The position numbers and the translations under genes were made by a program. The notes beneath the pieces were generated by a model. The model ran no database searches and was not told where the DNA came from. It worked only from the letters and a program-made list of their open reading frames with translations. From Bradyrhizobium arachidis (GTDB taxonomy: Bacteria; Pseudomonadota; Alphaproteobacteria; Rhizobiales; Xanthobacteraceae): a DNA stretch of 64,000 nt. The DNA is taken from assembly GCF_015291705.1 (NCBI RefSeq), contig NZ_CP030050.1, positions 9,363,001 through 9,427,000 on the forward strand. The letters run 5' to 3'. Positions 33,685-42,144 of the stretch are shown here, in pieces (positions within the stretch are counted from its first letter, which is position 1; each line of letters begins with the position of its first letter).

Positions 33685-35235
33685 ATGCCAAAACGAGTGT
33701 TGCTTGGTCTCCTCCTGGCTTGCGGCCTCATGGCCCCGGCCCTGGCGCAAGAGCCGAAGACAGGAGGCGTGATCAACGCCGTGATCCAGCCCGAGCCGCC
33801 CGGCCTGATGCTAGCGATGATCCAGAACGGTCCGACCCAGATGGTGTCGGGCAACATCTTCGAGGGCCTTTTGCGCTACAGCCCCAAGCTCGAGCCGCAG
33901 CCGGAGCTCGCCGAAAGCTGGAGCGTCAGCGAGGACGCCAAGACCTACACCTTCAAGCTCAGGAAGGGCGTGACCTGGCATGACGGCAAGCCCTTCACCG
34001 CCGCCGACGTTCTGTTCTCGATCGAGATGCTGAAGCAGACGCATGCGCGTGCCCGCACCAATCTGGCGCAGGTCGACAAAGTCGAGGCGCCGGACGACTA
34101 CACGGTGGTGTTCACGCTGAAGCAGCCGTTCGGCCCGTTCCTCGGAATCTTCGAGGTCGGCTCGATGCCGATGGTGCCGAAGCATCTCTATGAAGGCACC
34201 GACTTCAAGACCAATCCCTACAACAACGCGCCTGTCGGCACCGGTCCCTTCATGTTCAAGGAATGGCAGAAGGGCTCGTTCATCCGGCTGGTCAAGAACC
34301 CGAACTATTACGAGAAGGGCAAACCCTACATCGACGAGATCTACTGGCAGATCATTCCCGACGCGGCCGCGCGCTCCGTGGCCTATGAGACCGGCAAGGT
34401 CGACGTGCTGCCCGGCGGCTCGGTCGAGAATTTCGACGTGCCGCGGCTGTCCAAGCTGAAGGACACCTGCGTCACCGGCGCCGGCTGGGAGTTCTTCTCG
34501 CCGCTGGCCTGGCTGTGGCTCAACAATCGCCAGGGTCCGCTCGCCGACAAGCGGGTGCGGCAGGCGATCATGTTTGCGATCGACCGTGATTTCGCCAAGG
34601 ATGTGATCTGGAACGGGCTCGGCAAGGTCGCGACGGGCCCTTCGTCTTCGGCCATCAAATATTACACCGACGACGTGAAGAAGTACCCGTACGATCCGGC
34701 CAAGGCCAAGGCGCTGCTGAAGGAAGCCGGCTACAAGGGCGAGAAGATCCGCCTCTTGCCGCTCGCCTATGGCGAGACCTGGCAGCGCTGGGGTGAAGCG
34801 GTGAAGCAGAACCTCCAGGACGTCGGCATGAACATCGAAACCATCGCCACCGACGTTGCCGGCGGCAACCAGAAGATCGGCGACTGGGATTACGACATCG
34901 CCTTCACGTATCTCTACCAGTATGGCGATCCCGCGCTCGGCGTCGGCCGCAACTATATCTCCAGCAACATCGCGAAGGGACAGATCTTCAACAACGTCGA
35001 GGGCTACGTGAACCCGGAGATCGACCAGCTGTTCGCCGACGGCGCGATCGCAACGCCGGACTCGAAGCGCAAGGAGATCTATGAGAAGGCGCAAAAAATC
35101 CTGGTCGAGGACGTGCCGGTGGCCTGGATGCTCGAGCTGCAATTCCCGACCATCACGCGCTGCAAGGTCAAGAACCTGATCACCACGGGGATCGGGGTCA
35201 ATGACGGCTTCAAGGACGCATGGCTCGACAAGTGA
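33685..35235 (+). CDS. peptide/nickel-type ABC transporter substrate-binding protein
   Basis: A 516-residue SBP_bac_5 protein with a signal peptide (MPKRVLLGLLLACGLMAPALAQ). Typical points are GLLRYSPKLEPQPELAESWSVSEDAKTYTFKLRKGVTWHDGKPFTAADV and GTGPFMFKEWQKGSFIRLVKNPNYY. First gene of an importer operon with two permeases and a fused double ATPase. Dipeptides, opines or other small peptides are possible ligands. Confidence 0.9.
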   Translation: MPKRVLLGLLLACGLMAPALAQEPKTGGVINAVIQPEPPGLMLAMIQNGPTQMVSGNIFEGLLRYSPKLEPQPELAESWSVSEDAKTYTFKLRKGVTWHDGKPFTAADVLFSIEMLKQTHARARTNLAQVDKVEAPDDYTVVFTLKQPFGPFLGIFEVGSMPMVPKHLYEGTDFKTNPYNNAPVGTGPFMFKEWQKGSFIRLVKNPNYYEKGKPYIDEIYWQIIPDAAARSVAYETGKVDVLPGGSVENFDVPRLSKLKDTCVTGAGWEFFSPLAWLWLNNRQGPLADKRVRQAIMFAIDRDFAKDVIWNGLGKVATGPSSSAIKYYTDDVKKYPYDPAKAKALLKEAGYKGEKIRLLPLAYGETWQRWGEAVKQNLQDVGMNIETIATDVAGGNQKIGDWDYDIAFTYLYQYGDPALGVGRNYISSNIAKGQIFNNVEGYVNPEIDQLFADGAIATPDSKRKEIYEKAQKILVEDVPVAWMLELQFPTITRCKVKNLITTGIGVNDGFKDAWLDK

Positions 35236-35245
35236 TGAGCCTCTT

Positions 35246-35402
35246 ACCTCTCCCCGCCTGCGGGGAGAGGTCAACACGCCCCGAGCGATGCGAAGCATCG
35301 TCTCGCGCGTGGCGGATGAGGGGGGTACAGGTCCATGAGCATACTCATGCGTGGAGAGAAGCCCCTCACCCCAACCCTCTCCCCGCAAGCGCGGGGCGAG
35401 GG
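35246..35402. repeat. long palindromic intergenic repeat inside transporter operon
   Basis: ACCTCTCCCCGCCTGCGGGGAGAGGT at the left and CCCTCTCCCCGCAAGCGCGGGGCGAGGG at the right, with an inner GATGCGAAGCATC hairpin and the GATGAGGGG/CCCCTCACC pair. Same family as 7687-7830. Unusually it lies between a binding-protein gene and its permease gene, where it could stabilise the upstream mRNA or reduce read-through and set the usual excess of binding protein. Confidence 0.75.
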
Positions 35403-35453
35403 AGCACACTGCCCCAGTCGCTCCTGGACACCTCACCAAGATGACTTTCTAAG

Positions 35454-36425
35454 ATGCTCTCCTTCGTTGCCCAGCGTGTCCTCAAGGGCGTGATCGTCCT
35501 GCTCGCGATCGTCGTCCTCAATTTCTTCCTGATCCGCCTTGCGCCCGGCGATCCCGCGGTCGTGATGGCGGGCGAAGCCGGAGCCAGCGACCAGGTCTTC
35601 GTCAAGCAGCTCCGCGAAAAGTTCGGCCTCGACAAGCCGCTGCCCGAGCAGCTCTTCATCTACGTCAAGGGCGTCGTCTCCCTCGACCTCGGCTTCTCCT
35701 TCCGCCAGCAGGCGCCGGTCGCAAAGCTGATCGGCGAGCGGCTACCGGCGACGCTGCTGCTGACGCTGACGGCGTTCGCAATCTCACTCGCGCTCGGCGT
35801 TCTCTTCGGCACCTTCGCCGCGCGCTTTGCCGGGACCTTCCTCGATACGGCGATCACCGTGTTCGCGCTGATCTTCTATGCCATGCCGATCTTCTGGGTG
35901 GCGCTGATGGGCATCCTCTTGTTCTCGGTCACCATGGATTGGCTGCCGAGCTTCGGTTACGAGACGGTCGGCGCCAACTACACCGGGCTTGCCCATGCGG
36001 TCGACGTCGCAAAGCACCTGATCATGCCGGCGATGACGCTCGGCCTGTTCTTCATGGCGACCTACACCCGCATGACGCGCGCCTCGATGCTAGAGGTCAA
36101 GCGGCTCGACTTCGTCAAGACGGCGCGTGCGAAAGGCCTCTCCGATGCCGTGATCCAGCGCCGTCATGTGCTGCGCAACGCGCTGCTGCCGGTCGTGACG
36201 CTGGCCGGCGTGCATTCCGGCACGTTGATCGGCGGCGCCGTCATCACCGAGACCGTGTTCGCCTGGCCCGGCATCGGGCGCCTGATGTACGACGCGCTGC
36301 TGCAGCGCGACTACAACCTCCTGCTCGGCGTCTTCGTGATCTGCTCCGCCATGGTGCTGATCTTCAACCTCATCACCGACCTGGTCTATCGCCTGGTCGA
36401 CCCGCGCATCGAATTCGCCTCATGA
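35454..36425 (+). CDS. peptide/nickel-type ABC permease, DppB-like
   Basis: A 323-residue permease with six membrane segments. The DppB layout is clear: N-terminal helix, APGDPAVVMAG segment, periplasmic part with LREKFGLDKPLPEQL, and the cytoplasmic EAA loop ARAKGLSDAVIQRRHVLRNALLPVVTL. Ends VYRLVDPRIEFAS. Overlaps the next gene by four bases. Confidence 0.92.
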   Translation: MLSFVAQRVLKGVIVLLAIVVLNFFLIRLAPGDPAVVMAGEAGASDQVFVKQLREKFGLDKPLPEQLFIYVKGVVSLDLGFSFRQQAPVAKLIGERLPATLLLTLTAFAISLALGVLFGTFAARFAGTFLDTAITVFALIFYAMPIFWVALMGILLFSVTMDWLPSFGYETVGANYTGLAHAVDVAKHLIMPAMTLGLFFMATYTRMTRASMLEVKRLDFVKTARAKGLSDAVIQRRHVLRNALLPVVTLAGVHSGTLIGGAVITETVFAWPGIGRLMYDALLQRDYNLLLGVFVICSAMVLIFNLITDLVYRLVDPRIEFAS

Positions 36426-37261
36426 AACAGTTCTGGAAATCGATGCTGAGAAGCCCGAGCGGCGTCATCGGGCTCGTCATCCTCCTCTTCGCGATCTCGG
36501 TCGCGGTGTTCGGACCGATGCTGTTCCCGAACTCGCCCTGGCGCATGGTGCAGCGGCCGTTTCTGCCGCCGTTCACGCTCTCGACCGTGCCGCTCGGGAC
36601 CGACGCGCTCGGCCGCGACGTGTTCGCCGGCATGATCTTTGGCGCCCGCGTCTCGCTGCTGGTGGGGCTCGTCTCCACGCTGGTCGCACTCGTCGTCGGC
36701 GTGCCCATCGGCGCCATGGCCGGCTATTTCGGCGGCAAGGTCGACGACGCCCTGATGCGCTTCACCGAATTCTTCCAGACCATCCCGAGCTTCGCGCTCG
36801 CGATCGTGCTGGTCGCGATCCTGCAGCCCTCGATCTATTCGATCGTGGCCTCGATCGCGGTGGTGAGCTGGCCACCAGTCGCCCGCCTCGTGCGCGGCGA
36901 AGTGCTGTCGTTGCGCACGCGCGAATATGTCCAGGCCGCAATCGTTACAGGCCAGAGCAACAGCTGGATCATCCTGCGCGAGATTCTGCCGAATGCGCTG
37001 TCGCCGGTGATCGTGCTGGCTTCGCTCATGGTGGCGACCGCGATCCTGCTGGAATCCTCGCTGGCGTTCCTCGGCCTTGGCGATCCCAACCTGATCTCCT
37101 GGGGCTACATGGTCGGCGCCGGCCGCACCGTGATCCGCCAGGCCTGGTGGATCACGGTGTTTCCCGGCGTCGCGATCCTGATCTCGGTGCTCGGCCTCAA
37201 TCTGATCGGCGAAGGCCTCAATGACGCGCTCAATCCGCGCCTGTCGCGGGAGGGACGCTGA
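36422..37261 (+). CDS. peptide/nickel-type ABC permease, DppC-like
   Basis: A 279-residue permease. The DppC signature PLGTDALGRDVFAGMIFGARVSLLVG is followed by the EAA loop YVQAAIVTGQSNSWIILREILPNALSPVIVL and the final LNLIGEGLNDALNPRLSREGR. Starts at ATG 36422 in an ATGA overlap with the DppB-like gene, and its stop overlaps the ATPase start by one base. Confidence 0.92.
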   Translation: MKQFWKSMLRSPSGVIGLVILLFAISVAVFGPMLFPNSPWRMVQRPFLPPFTLSTVPLGTDALGRDVFAGMIFGARVSLLVGLVSTLVALVVGVPIGAMAGYFGGKVDDALMRFTEFFQTIPSFALAIVLVAILQPSIYSIVASIAVVSWPPVARLVRGEVLSLRTREYVQAAIVTGQSNSWIILREILPNALSPVIVLASLMVATAILLESSLAFLGLGDPNLISWGYMVGAGRTVIRQAWWITVFPGVAILISVLGLNLIGEGLNDALNPRLSREGR

Positions 37262-38883
37262 TGATGACCGCCCCGCCCGCCGTCTCCATCAAGAACTTGC
37301 GCATCGCGCTGCCCAAGGGCGCCGAGCGTCCCTTCGCCGTCGACGGCGTTTCGCTCGACTTGCGGCCTGGCAAGATCGTCTGCGTCGTCGGCGAGTCCGG
37401 CTCTGGCAAGTCGATGTGCGCGCATGCGCTGATGGGCCTGTTGCCGGACACTGTCTCGGTCACATCAGGTGAGATCCAGTTCGAAGGCCGCGACCTGCTC
37501 AAGCTCGATGACGACGACTGGCGCGATCTGCGCGGCCGCCGGCTCGCGATGATCTTTCAGGAGCCGATGACCGCGCTCAATCCGTTGATGCGGATCGGCG
37601 ACCAGATGGCGGAGATGTTCGAGGCCCACGGCCTGCTGACGCCAAAGGAGCGGCGCGCGAAGGCATTGTCGCTGGCGCGGGAGGTCGGCCTGCCGGACCC
37701 TGAAAGAATCGTGCGCGCCTATCCGCACCAGCTCTCCGGCGGCCAACGCCAGCGCGCCATGATCGCGATGGCGCTGGCGCTCGAGCCGGCCGTGCTGGTC
37801 GCGGACGAGCCGACCACCGCGCTCGACGTCACCACGCAGGCGCAAATCCTGAAGCTGATCCGCAACCTCCAGCGTAACCGCAACATGGCGGTGATGTTCA
37901 TCACCCATGACTTTGGCGTCGTCGCCGACATCGCCGATCAAGTTGTGGTTCTCAGGCACGGCAAGATCGTCGAGGAAGGCCCCGCCGCGACCGTCTTCAA
38001 CGAGCCGCAACACGACTACACCAAGGCGCTGCTCGCCGCCGTGCCGTCGATGGACCCGCCGGCGCGCGCGCCCCTCGACGACCAGGCACGGGCCGTCGAG
38101 GTGATCGGGCTGGACAAGACCTACGTCACCTCGGGCGGCTGGTTTCGCGAGGATCGCCGCGTCGATGCCGCGCGCGCCGTCAATTTCAACATCCTCAAGG
38201 GCGAGACGCTCGGCCTCGTTGGCGAATCCGGCTCCGGCAAATCGTCGGTCGCGCGGCTGGTGATGCGGCTGATCGAGGCCGACCGCGGCACGGTGCGGAT
38301 CGGCGAGACCGACCTCACACAGCTCTCAGGCAAGGCGCTGCGCACCGAGCGCCATCGCATCCAGATGATCTTCCAGGATCCGTTCGCCTCGCTCAATCCG
38401 CGTCGCAAGATCGGCCACATCATCGCCGACGGCCCGATCGCGGCCGGCACCGATCCCAAGGTGGCGTTCGACCGCGCCCGCGATCTCCTCAAGATGGTCG
38501 GCTTGGATGCCGGCGCGCTCGAACGCTATCCGCACGAATTCTCCGGCGGCCAGCGCCAGCGCATCGGCATTGCGCGCGCGCTCGCGCTCGAGCCCGAGAT
38601 CATCGTCGCGGACGAAGCCGTCTCCGCCCTCGACGTCTCCGTGCAGGCGCAAGTCTTGAAGCTGCTCGAAGATCTCAAGGCGCGCCTCGGCCTCTCGATG
38701 CTGTTCATCACCCACGACTTACGCGTCGCGGCTCAAATCTGCGACCGCATCGCGGTGATGCAACGCGGCGCCATCGTCGAGCTGAAGCCGACCGCGCAGC
38801 TCTTCGCCGCACCGGAGCATCCCTATACGCGCGAGCTGCTCGCGGCGGTGCCGGGACGGACGGAGCGTGCGCCGGCAGCGTAA
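37261..38883 (+). CDS. fused double ABC ATPase (DppD-DppF-like)
   Basis: A 540-residue protein containing two complete ABC ATPase domains. Domain 1, about 5-255: Walker A GESGSGKS, signature LSGGQRQR, Walker B VLVADEPTTALD. Domain 2, about 280-535: Walker A GESGSGKS, signature FSGGQRQR, Walker B IIVADEAVSALD. Note EAV instead of EPT in domain 2, common for the F half. The oligopeptide-type C-terminal extension (PQHDYTKALLAAVPSMD; PEHPYTRELLAAVPGR) follows each domain. Fusion of D and F halves is known in Rhizobiales. Completes the importer. Confidence 0.93.
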   Translation: MMTAPPAVSIKNLRIALPKGAERPFAVDGVSLDLRPGKIVCVVGESGSGKSMCAHALMGLLPDTVSVTSGEIQFEGRDLLKLDDDDWRDLRGRRLAMIFQEPMTALNPLMRIGDQMAEMFEAHGLLTPKERRAKALSLAREVGLPDPERIVRAYPHQLSGGQRQRAMIAMALALEPAVLVADEPTTALDVTTQAQILKLIRNLQRNRNMAVMFITHDFGVVADIADQVVVLRHGKIVEEGPAATVFNEPQHDYTKALLAAVPSMDPPARAPLDDQARAVEVIGLDKTYVTSGGWFREDRRVDAARAVNFNILKGETLGLVGESGSGKSSVARLVMRLIEADRGTVRIGETDLTQLSGKALRTERHRIQMIFQDPFASLNPRRKIGHIIADGPIAAGTDPKVAFDRARDLLKMVGLDAGALERYPHEFSGGQRQRIGIARALALEPEIIVADEAVSALDVSVQAQVLKLLEDLKARLGLSMLFITHDLRVAAQICDRIAVMQRGAIVELKPTAQLFAAPEHPYTRELLAAVPGRTERAPAA

Positions 38884-38898
38884 CGCCGCAAATCGCGA

Positions 38899-39168
38899 CT
38901 ATCGTTTGGCCGGAGGGTTCGTATTGTTCCAGTTGGGGACCGAGTTGGTCACACCGACGGACGGCTGGTTAGACGTTCCGACCGATGGCGCGGTGACCGT
39001 TCCGGTAGTTTGTCCCGAACTTCCGTATGTGCCCTGTTGTGCCGGCACGCCCGGGCTGAGCCGCGTGTTGCTTTGTGAGCCCGCCGACGTCTGGGCGCTT
39101 GCGGCGAGCGGCACCGCCGCCAATCCAAGTGTGAGAAGTGTGGCGATAGCGCGTCTTGTTCTTGTCAT
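38899..39168 (-). CDS. small exported Ser/Thr/Gly-rich protein, paralog 1
   Basis: An 89-residue protein with signal peptide MTRTRRAIATLLTLGLAAVPLAASAQ. The mature part is low-complexity and carries YGSSGQTTGTVTAPSVGTSN and PSVGVTNSVPNWNNTNP. The same C-terminal pattern occurs in the protein at 40939-41223, so they are paralogs. No function known. Ends 15 bases from the converging ATPase gene. Confidence 0.75.
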   Translation of the reverse strand: MTRTRRAIATLLTLGLAAVPLAASAQTSAGSQSNTRLSPGVPAQQGTYGSSGQTTGTVTAPSVGTSNQPSVGVTNSVPNWNNTNPPAKR

Positions 39169-39472
39169 GACTGATCCTTTCGAACGCGTTCCCTTGATCG
39201 TTCAGGTCGAACCGCTCGTGCATTGAACGACTGTACAACTCCACGCCCGCGAAAATGTGCCGCGGCACGCCATCACGATGCCGGAAGCGGCTAATGCGGC
39301 GTGAGGCGGGACGTCGCTGAGGTATTACGTTCCGCTTAGGAACGGATCGGTCACGGGCTTTTTATCCCTTGTGACCGCCTGCACCGCTGCAAAGACGAAC
39401 CCTGCATCCCATATCCCGATGGAATGATTTCCATCATCTGATGATGGATCGAGGATCATATTGGAGGCCGAC
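39169..39472. other. intergenic region, divergent promoters
   Basis: About 300 bases without a gene between the small exported protein and the 54-residue gene. It contains the perfect hairpin CGTTCC-GCTTA-GGAACG near 39327-39343. Nothing else recognised. Confidence 0.35.
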
Positions 39473-39637
39473 ATGGGCCAGGTTATTCAGTTTGTGTCAA
39501 AGTCTGAGCGCGAACGTCTTCGCCTCATCCAGGAAGCGCGCGCGATTTACGACAGCATCTTCCCGCCGGCTGATCCGGCCGGCGATCAGTCGAGCGGAGC
39601 CAATGCGCGCCAGAGCGACAGGGGCAACCTCGCATGA
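39473..39637 (+). CDS. 54-residue conserved-looking small protein
   Basis: ATG at 39473 with TTGGAGG six bases upstream reads MGQVIQFVSKSERERLRLIQ... to a TGA at 39635-39637, 54 residues. The N-terminal half is helical and charged (SERERLRLIQEARAIYDSIFPP), the rest is polar and probably disordered. Its stop overlaps the start of the next small gene by four bases (ATGA), a strong sign that both are translated. No family known; I recall similar small proteins in Bradyrhizobium. Confidence 0.65.
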   Translation: MGQVIQFVSKSERERLRLIQEARAIYDSIFPPADPAGDQSSGANARQSDRGNLA

Positions 39638-39843
39638 TCAAGATCATCGCCGTGCTTTGCAGCCTCGCCTCTCCGACCAATTGTCACGAGCAGCTCGTGA
39701 CCAGCTCGGACTTTGCGCAGGTCTCGGTGCAATCCTGCCTGATGGGCGCGCCGCAGCTCGCCGAATGGATGAACCAGCATCCGGCCGAACGGCTCGCCGC
39801 ATGGCGCTGCGTGATCGGTCAACAGAACGGCCGGGGCATTTAA
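39634..39843 (+). CDS. 69-residue Cys-containing small protein
   Basis: A 69-residue protein, MIKIIAVLCSLASPTNCHEQ..., translationally coupled to the 54-residue gene. It may have a weak signal segment at the N-terminus. Four cysteines (C9, C17, a C in QSCLMG and one in WRCVIGQ) and the pattern APQLAEWMNQHPAERLAAWRC suggest a compact disulfide-bonded fold, as in small exported proteins of Rhizobiales. Function unknown. Confidence 0.65.
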   Translation: MIKIIAVLCSLASPTNCHEQLVTSSDFAQVSVQSCLMGAPQLAEWMNQHPAERLAAWRCVIGQQNGRGI

Positions 39844-39996
39844 GCGCGCGGCCGCTTCCCCGAACGGTCCGGCCCGGCGGGCCGTCAGGGCTGATATAAC
39901 CGACGATCTTTCGAGCCAGGAACGGCTCGAACACGGTGACGACAATCCATTGCCGGAGTAACCTCTCCTGCGCCATTGGCAGCAGGGGGAAATCGG

Positions 39997-40926
39997 ATGG
40001 AGGTCGCCAGCCTCGTTCTTCCCGTATTCGCGATCATCGTCACCGGGTGGCTCGCCGGCGAGCTCGGCTATCTCTCGCGCTCGCTCGCCGATGCGCTGGT
40101 GCATTTCGCCTACAACGTGGCGATGCCGGCACTGCTGATCGTCACCATCGCCCAGGAGCCGGCGCGCAACCTGCTGGAATGGCGCTTCCTGCTCGCCTTC
40201 GGCGGCGGCTCCCTCGTCTGTTTCGCGCTGGTCTTCGTCGCTGTTCGCGGAAAGCATGATCTCGCCAGCAGCACGATCCATGGCATGGCGGCGGCGATGA
40301 CCAATACCGGCTTCGTCGCGCTGCCGATCCTGCATGCGATCTACGGCCAGCCCGCCGTGCTGCCTGCCGCGGTGGCGACGGTGTTCGTGGCCGCCGTGAT
40401 GTTTCCGATCACCGTCATCCTGCTGGAGCGGGACGCGCGCGGGCCTGCGCATTCCGCCGGCCTCGCAAGGCAGATCCTGCTCAATCCGATGGTGCTGTCG
40501 ACCCTCATCGGGCTCGTCTGGTCGATCACGGGCTTGCCGATTCCAGCAGCCGTTGCGGCCTATCTGAACATGATCGCGGCCGCGCTCACACCGTGCGCGC
40601 TGTTTGCCATCGGCCTCGGCCTGTCGGTCGAAGGCCTTCGCTCGAACCTGAAGGCATCGTTCGCACTCGCCGCCGTCAAGCTGGTGATCATGCCGCTGCT
40701 CGTCTACGGGCTTTGCGTGATGCTGGGCCTCAACCCGCTCTACACGGTCGCCGCCGTCATCTGCGCGGCCGTGCCCACGGCCAAGACCGTGTATGTGCTG
40801 GCGCACGAGCACAAGGTCGAGGAGAGGCTGGTTGCGGCCACGGTCTCGGTCACGACGATGCTGTCGGTCGGAACGTTGCTGGTCGCGCTCTACCTGCTCT
40901 CGGGCCTCGCGACGGGACCGCGCTGA
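39997..40926 (+). CDS. AEC-family (auxin efflux carrier-like) transporter
   Basis: A 309-residue membrane protein with about ten helices. The Mem_trans/AEC features are LVLPVFAIIVTGWLAGELGYLS, FAYNVAMPALLIVTIA, AAMTNTGFVALPIL and, at the end, VPTAKTVYVLAHEHKVEERLVAATVSVTTMLSV. Family members move auxin-like or dicarboxylic acids such as malate. ATG at 39997 has AGGGGG before it. Lies between the two paralogous small exported proteins. Confidence 0.85.
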   Translation: MEVASLVLPVFAIIVTGWLAGELGYLSRSLADALVHFAYNVAMPALLIVTIAQEPARNLLEWRFLLAFGGGSLVCFALVFVAVRGKHDLASSTIHGMAAAMTNTGFVALPILHAIYGQPAVLPAAVATVFVAAVMFPITVILLERDARGPAHSAGLARQILLNPMVLSTLIGLVWSITGLPIPAAVAAYLNMIAAALTPCALFAIGLGLSVEGLRSNLKASFALAAVKLVIMPLLVYGLCVMLGLNPLYTVAAVICAAVPTAKTVYVLAHEHKVEERLVAATVSVTTMLSVGTLLVALYLLSGLATGPR

Positions 40927-40938
40927 TCCAGATCGGCC

Positions 40939-41223
40939 CTATCGGGTGGTGTTGCTCCAGGTCGGCACCGAATTGGTCACGCCGACCGACGGCCAGTTGT
41001 ACGTTCCGATCGACGGCGCAGTGACCGTACCGACCGTCTGTCCGGACGAGCCGTAAGACGTCCCGGGCTGCGCGACCGGCGCGCCGACGCCACGATAGGT
41101 CGGGGCCACCATGCTGGTGCTGTAGTGCCGGCTGGACCGGTGCTTCTTCGCTTCAGCCGCATAGGGCGCGGCAAGCAGTCCGGTCGTGATGAGCGCGGCA
41201 ATGGCGAGTTTCATGCTGGTCAT
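40939..41223 (-). CDS. small exported Ser/Thr/Gly-rich protein, paralog 2
   Basis: A 94-residue protein with signal peptide MTSMKLAIAALITTGLLAAPYAAEA. The mature N-terminus is basic (KKHRSSRHYS); the C-terminus has YGSSGQTVGTVTAPSIGTYN and PSVGVTNSVPTWSNTTR. That pattern is shared with the protein at 38899-39168, with which it brackets three plus-strand genes. GAGGGAT precedes the ATG at 41223. Function unknown. Confidence 0.75.
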   Translation of the reverse strand: MTSMKLAIAALITTGLLAAPYAAEAKKHRSSRHYSTSMVAPTYRGVGAPVAQPGTSYGSSGQTVGTVTAPSIGTYNWPSVGVTNSVPTWSNTTR

Positions 41224-41264
41224 GGTTGATCCCTCGGTCGGTGGGAGCCCCTTGTGCCATGTGT

Positions 41265-42029
41265 TCATTCGCCGGCGGATGTCCATAGGCACGCGTTCAT
41301 AACTCCGTGCGCGGGCGAATGCGCCGGACCGCGGCTGGCGCCGAGGTCGATGCCGAATGTCTTGGTTAGGCCGATCTGCCCGGCCGGCGTGATGCGCACG
41401 ATCCGGCTGTCGCGGTCCCGCCTCAGCCAGCCGCGCTCGAGGCAGCAACGGTGGATCTCCGCACCGATGTGACCGGCAATGTGATAGCGACGCTCGCTCC
41501 AGTCGAGACAAGGCCGGCAGAAGATGCGCCGGCTCCCGGATTTCAGGGCCGGCGCCGCGCCGAACGCGGCGAGGAAGTCCGTCCCTGAAGCCGTCACCTC
41601 GCCGCCGTCATCGGTCAGGACGACGTGCCCTTTGGCGATGAGCGCGTCGGCGATGGCGACCCCGAGATAACCGGCCAGATGGTCATAGCAGGTGCGCGCG
41701 AAGCGAAGCCTGTCGTCGGTGAGCGAGCGTGGCTGGTCGCGCTGCGGAAGCTCGATGGCCGCGACCGCCTTGATACCCTCCAGCATTCTGGCAACGAGCG
41801 GCGAGGCGATGCGGTAGTAGCGGTTGCGGCGCTTCTGCGTCACGGCGAGCAGCCGAGCGCCGACCAGCTTGCCGAGATGTCCGCTGGCCGTCGATCGCGA
41901 TATCCGCGCGCGCGAGGCGAGTTCGCTTGCGGTCAGCGCCTGCCCGCCCATCAGCGCCGCGAGCATCGTGGCCCGCGCGGTGTCGCCGACCAGCGCTGCC
42001 ACCTCGACCATGTTTGCCGCTGCGACCAT
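41265..42029 (-). CDS. ArsR-family winged-helix regulator with C-terminal extension
   Basis: A 254-residue regulator. The ArsR-like HTH is at about 10-85 (VGDTARATMLAALMGGQALTASELASRARISRSTASGHLGKLVGARLLAVTQKRRNRYYRI begins there). The remaining 160 residues are longer than a usual ArsR and include CLDWSERRYHIAGHIGAEIHRCCLERGWLRR, with His and Cys residues that could bind a metal. ATG at 42029 is preferred. Divergent from ridA-like gene by 115 bases, so it probably controls it. Confidence 0.8.
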   Translation of the reverse strand: MVAAANMVEVAALVGDTARATMLAALMGGQALTASELASRARISRSTASGHLGKLVGARLLAVTQKRRNRYYRIASPLVARMLEGIKAVAAIELPQRDQPRSLTDDRLRFARTCYDHLAGYLGVAIADALIAKGHVVLTDDGGEVTASGTDFLAAFGAAPALKSGSRRIFCRPCLDWSERRYHIAGHIGAEIHRCCLERGWLRRDRDSRIVRITPAGQIGLTKTFGIDLGASRGPAHSPAHGVMNACLWTSAGE

Positions 42030-42144
42030 GGCGAGACGGTATCGCGGCGGCCCTCGCGCGACAACGGCAATGGTTTGGCGGCGGCCGAACCATTTGGCAC
42101 TGCGCACACACTACGGTGGCCGTCTGCAATCCGGGAGAAGCCAT

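Noticed and set aside
33811..35439. Minus-strand ORF of 542 codons
   Set aside because: Antisense to the SBP_bac_5 gene, which has signal peptide and full family motifs.
39327..39343. EcfG-type promoter suggested by GGAAC within CGTTCCGCTTAGGAACG
   Set aside because: No CGTT at the required 16-17 base spacing on either strand; treated as a simple hairpin.
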